Below are positions 63,898 through 64,000 of a stretch of DNA of 64,000 bases, piece after piece. Below the pieces are notes generated by a model. The model made no database searches. It saw only the letters and a program-made list of their open reading frames with translations, and was not told the DNA's origin. How positions within the stretch are numbered: position 1 is the first letter of the stretch; every line of letters begins with the position of its first letter. A program made the position numbers and the translations under genes. The DNA is taken from contig NZ_JADBEJ010000008.1 of the NCBI RefSeq assembly GCF_014873915.1, positions 496,001-560,000 of the forward strand, in the 5' to 3' direction. This DNA comes from Amycolatopsis roodepoortensis. Lineage in GTDB: Bacteria; Actinomycetota; Actinomycetes; Mycobacteriales; Pseudonocardiaceae.

Positions 63898-64000
63898 ATG
63901 GCGGTGGAGCAGAAGGAAGTGCGCTGGCTGTCCGAGTCCGAGATGGTCGCCTGGCGCTCGTACATCGTCGCCACCATGCGGCTGCGGCAGCGCCTGCATC
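63898..64000 (+). CDS. MarR-family transcriptional regulator, N-terminal part (runs off the window)
   Basis: Only 34 codons are inside the window: a Lys/Glu-rich start (MAVEQKEVRW), then LSESEMVAWRSYIVATMRLR and Q-R-L-H. The L-S-x-x-E-x-x-A-W-R-x-Y/F segment followed by a leucine/arginine helix is the usual start of actinobacterial MarR regulators. The DNA-binding part lies beyond the edge, so the call rests on this first helix and the start signal. Confidence 0.65.
   Translation, partial: MAVEQKEVRWLSESEMVAWRSYIVATMRLRQRLH

Noticed and set aside
1..64000. tRNA, rRNA, prophage or plasmid genes
   Set aside because: None was seen; gene content and order look like core chromosome with one small disturbed segment at 42-45 kb.

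Overview
The window is very GC-rich and codes densely, with many ATGA, GTGA or CTAG overlaps between neighbouring genes. It reads as chromosome of an actinomycete. The family suggested is Pseudonocardiaceae (Amycolatopsis-like): a full arabinogalactan toolkit (glf, glfT1, glfT2, dprE1/dprE2, ubiA, GtrA, wzm/wzt) sits beside EspG/PPE-type ESX genes, DUF3558 lipoproteins and the proteasome activator Bpa. Many neighbours match the Mycobacterium tuberculosis Rv3777-Rv3809c region. The genus is inference from gene content.

Layout. 1-2157: end of a sugar epimerase, a GT4 glycosyltransferase and a hexapeptide acyltransferase. 2158-4968: Uma2-family protein, CopC-like protein, and an ECF sigma factor with a putative anti-sigma partner. 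4985-13599: divergent sugar-acylation locus. An oxidoreductase and an aminotransferase (minus strand) face LpxA-like acyltransferase, ACP, FabG-like reductase, AMP-ligase, LuxE-like, LuxC-like and flippase-like genes (plus strand). 13604-23935: two paralogous DUF6541-type membrane proteins, a GT-C protein, another membrane protein, PlsC, a HAD phosphatase and an F420-type oxidoreductase. 24017-28706: glf, PAP2, ubiA, a small membrane protein and a GT-C (AftB-like) protein. 28890-32138: an ESX-type operon. 32210-36848: dprE2/dprE1 divergent from GtrA-glfT2. 37112-41905: acyl-CoA dehydrogenase-like gene and a second ESX-type cassette (EspG, DUF3558, PPE-like). 41915-45355: disturbed accessory segment with a frameshifted SUKH-3 immunity gene, an SMI1/KNR4-like gene, gene fragments and a 300-bp direct repeat. 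45224-47910: glfT1, wzt, wzm. 48025-54597: all six pseudaminic acid genes plus a GT29-like transferase. 55185-64000: epoxide hydrolase, bpa, class V aminotransferase-like protein, quinone oxidoreductase, M28 peptidase, AraC and DHFR-family genes, a zinc peptidase and the start of a MarR regulator.

How it fits together. DprE1/DprE2, UbiA and the PAP2 phosphatase make polyprenyl-phospho-arabinose. Glf supplies UDP-galactofuranose, GlfT1/GlfT2 build the galactan, and Wzm/Wzt probably export it. GT-C proteins are candidates for adding arabinose. A separate pathway makes CMP-pseudaminic acid for a surface glycan. The LpxA/ACP/LuxCE locus looks built to make and load an unusual acyl or aldehyde group onto an amino sugar and is the best candidate for an undescribed system.

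Regulation and repeats. Fourteen genes have a TANNNT hexamer 6-8 nt before the start codon, the arrangement expected for leaderless transcripts. Intergenic regions carry families of palindromes, including a REP-like unit with core GCGAAAGCCACTTTCGC at five sites. No tRNA, rRNA, CRISPR array, transposase or phage gene was seen.
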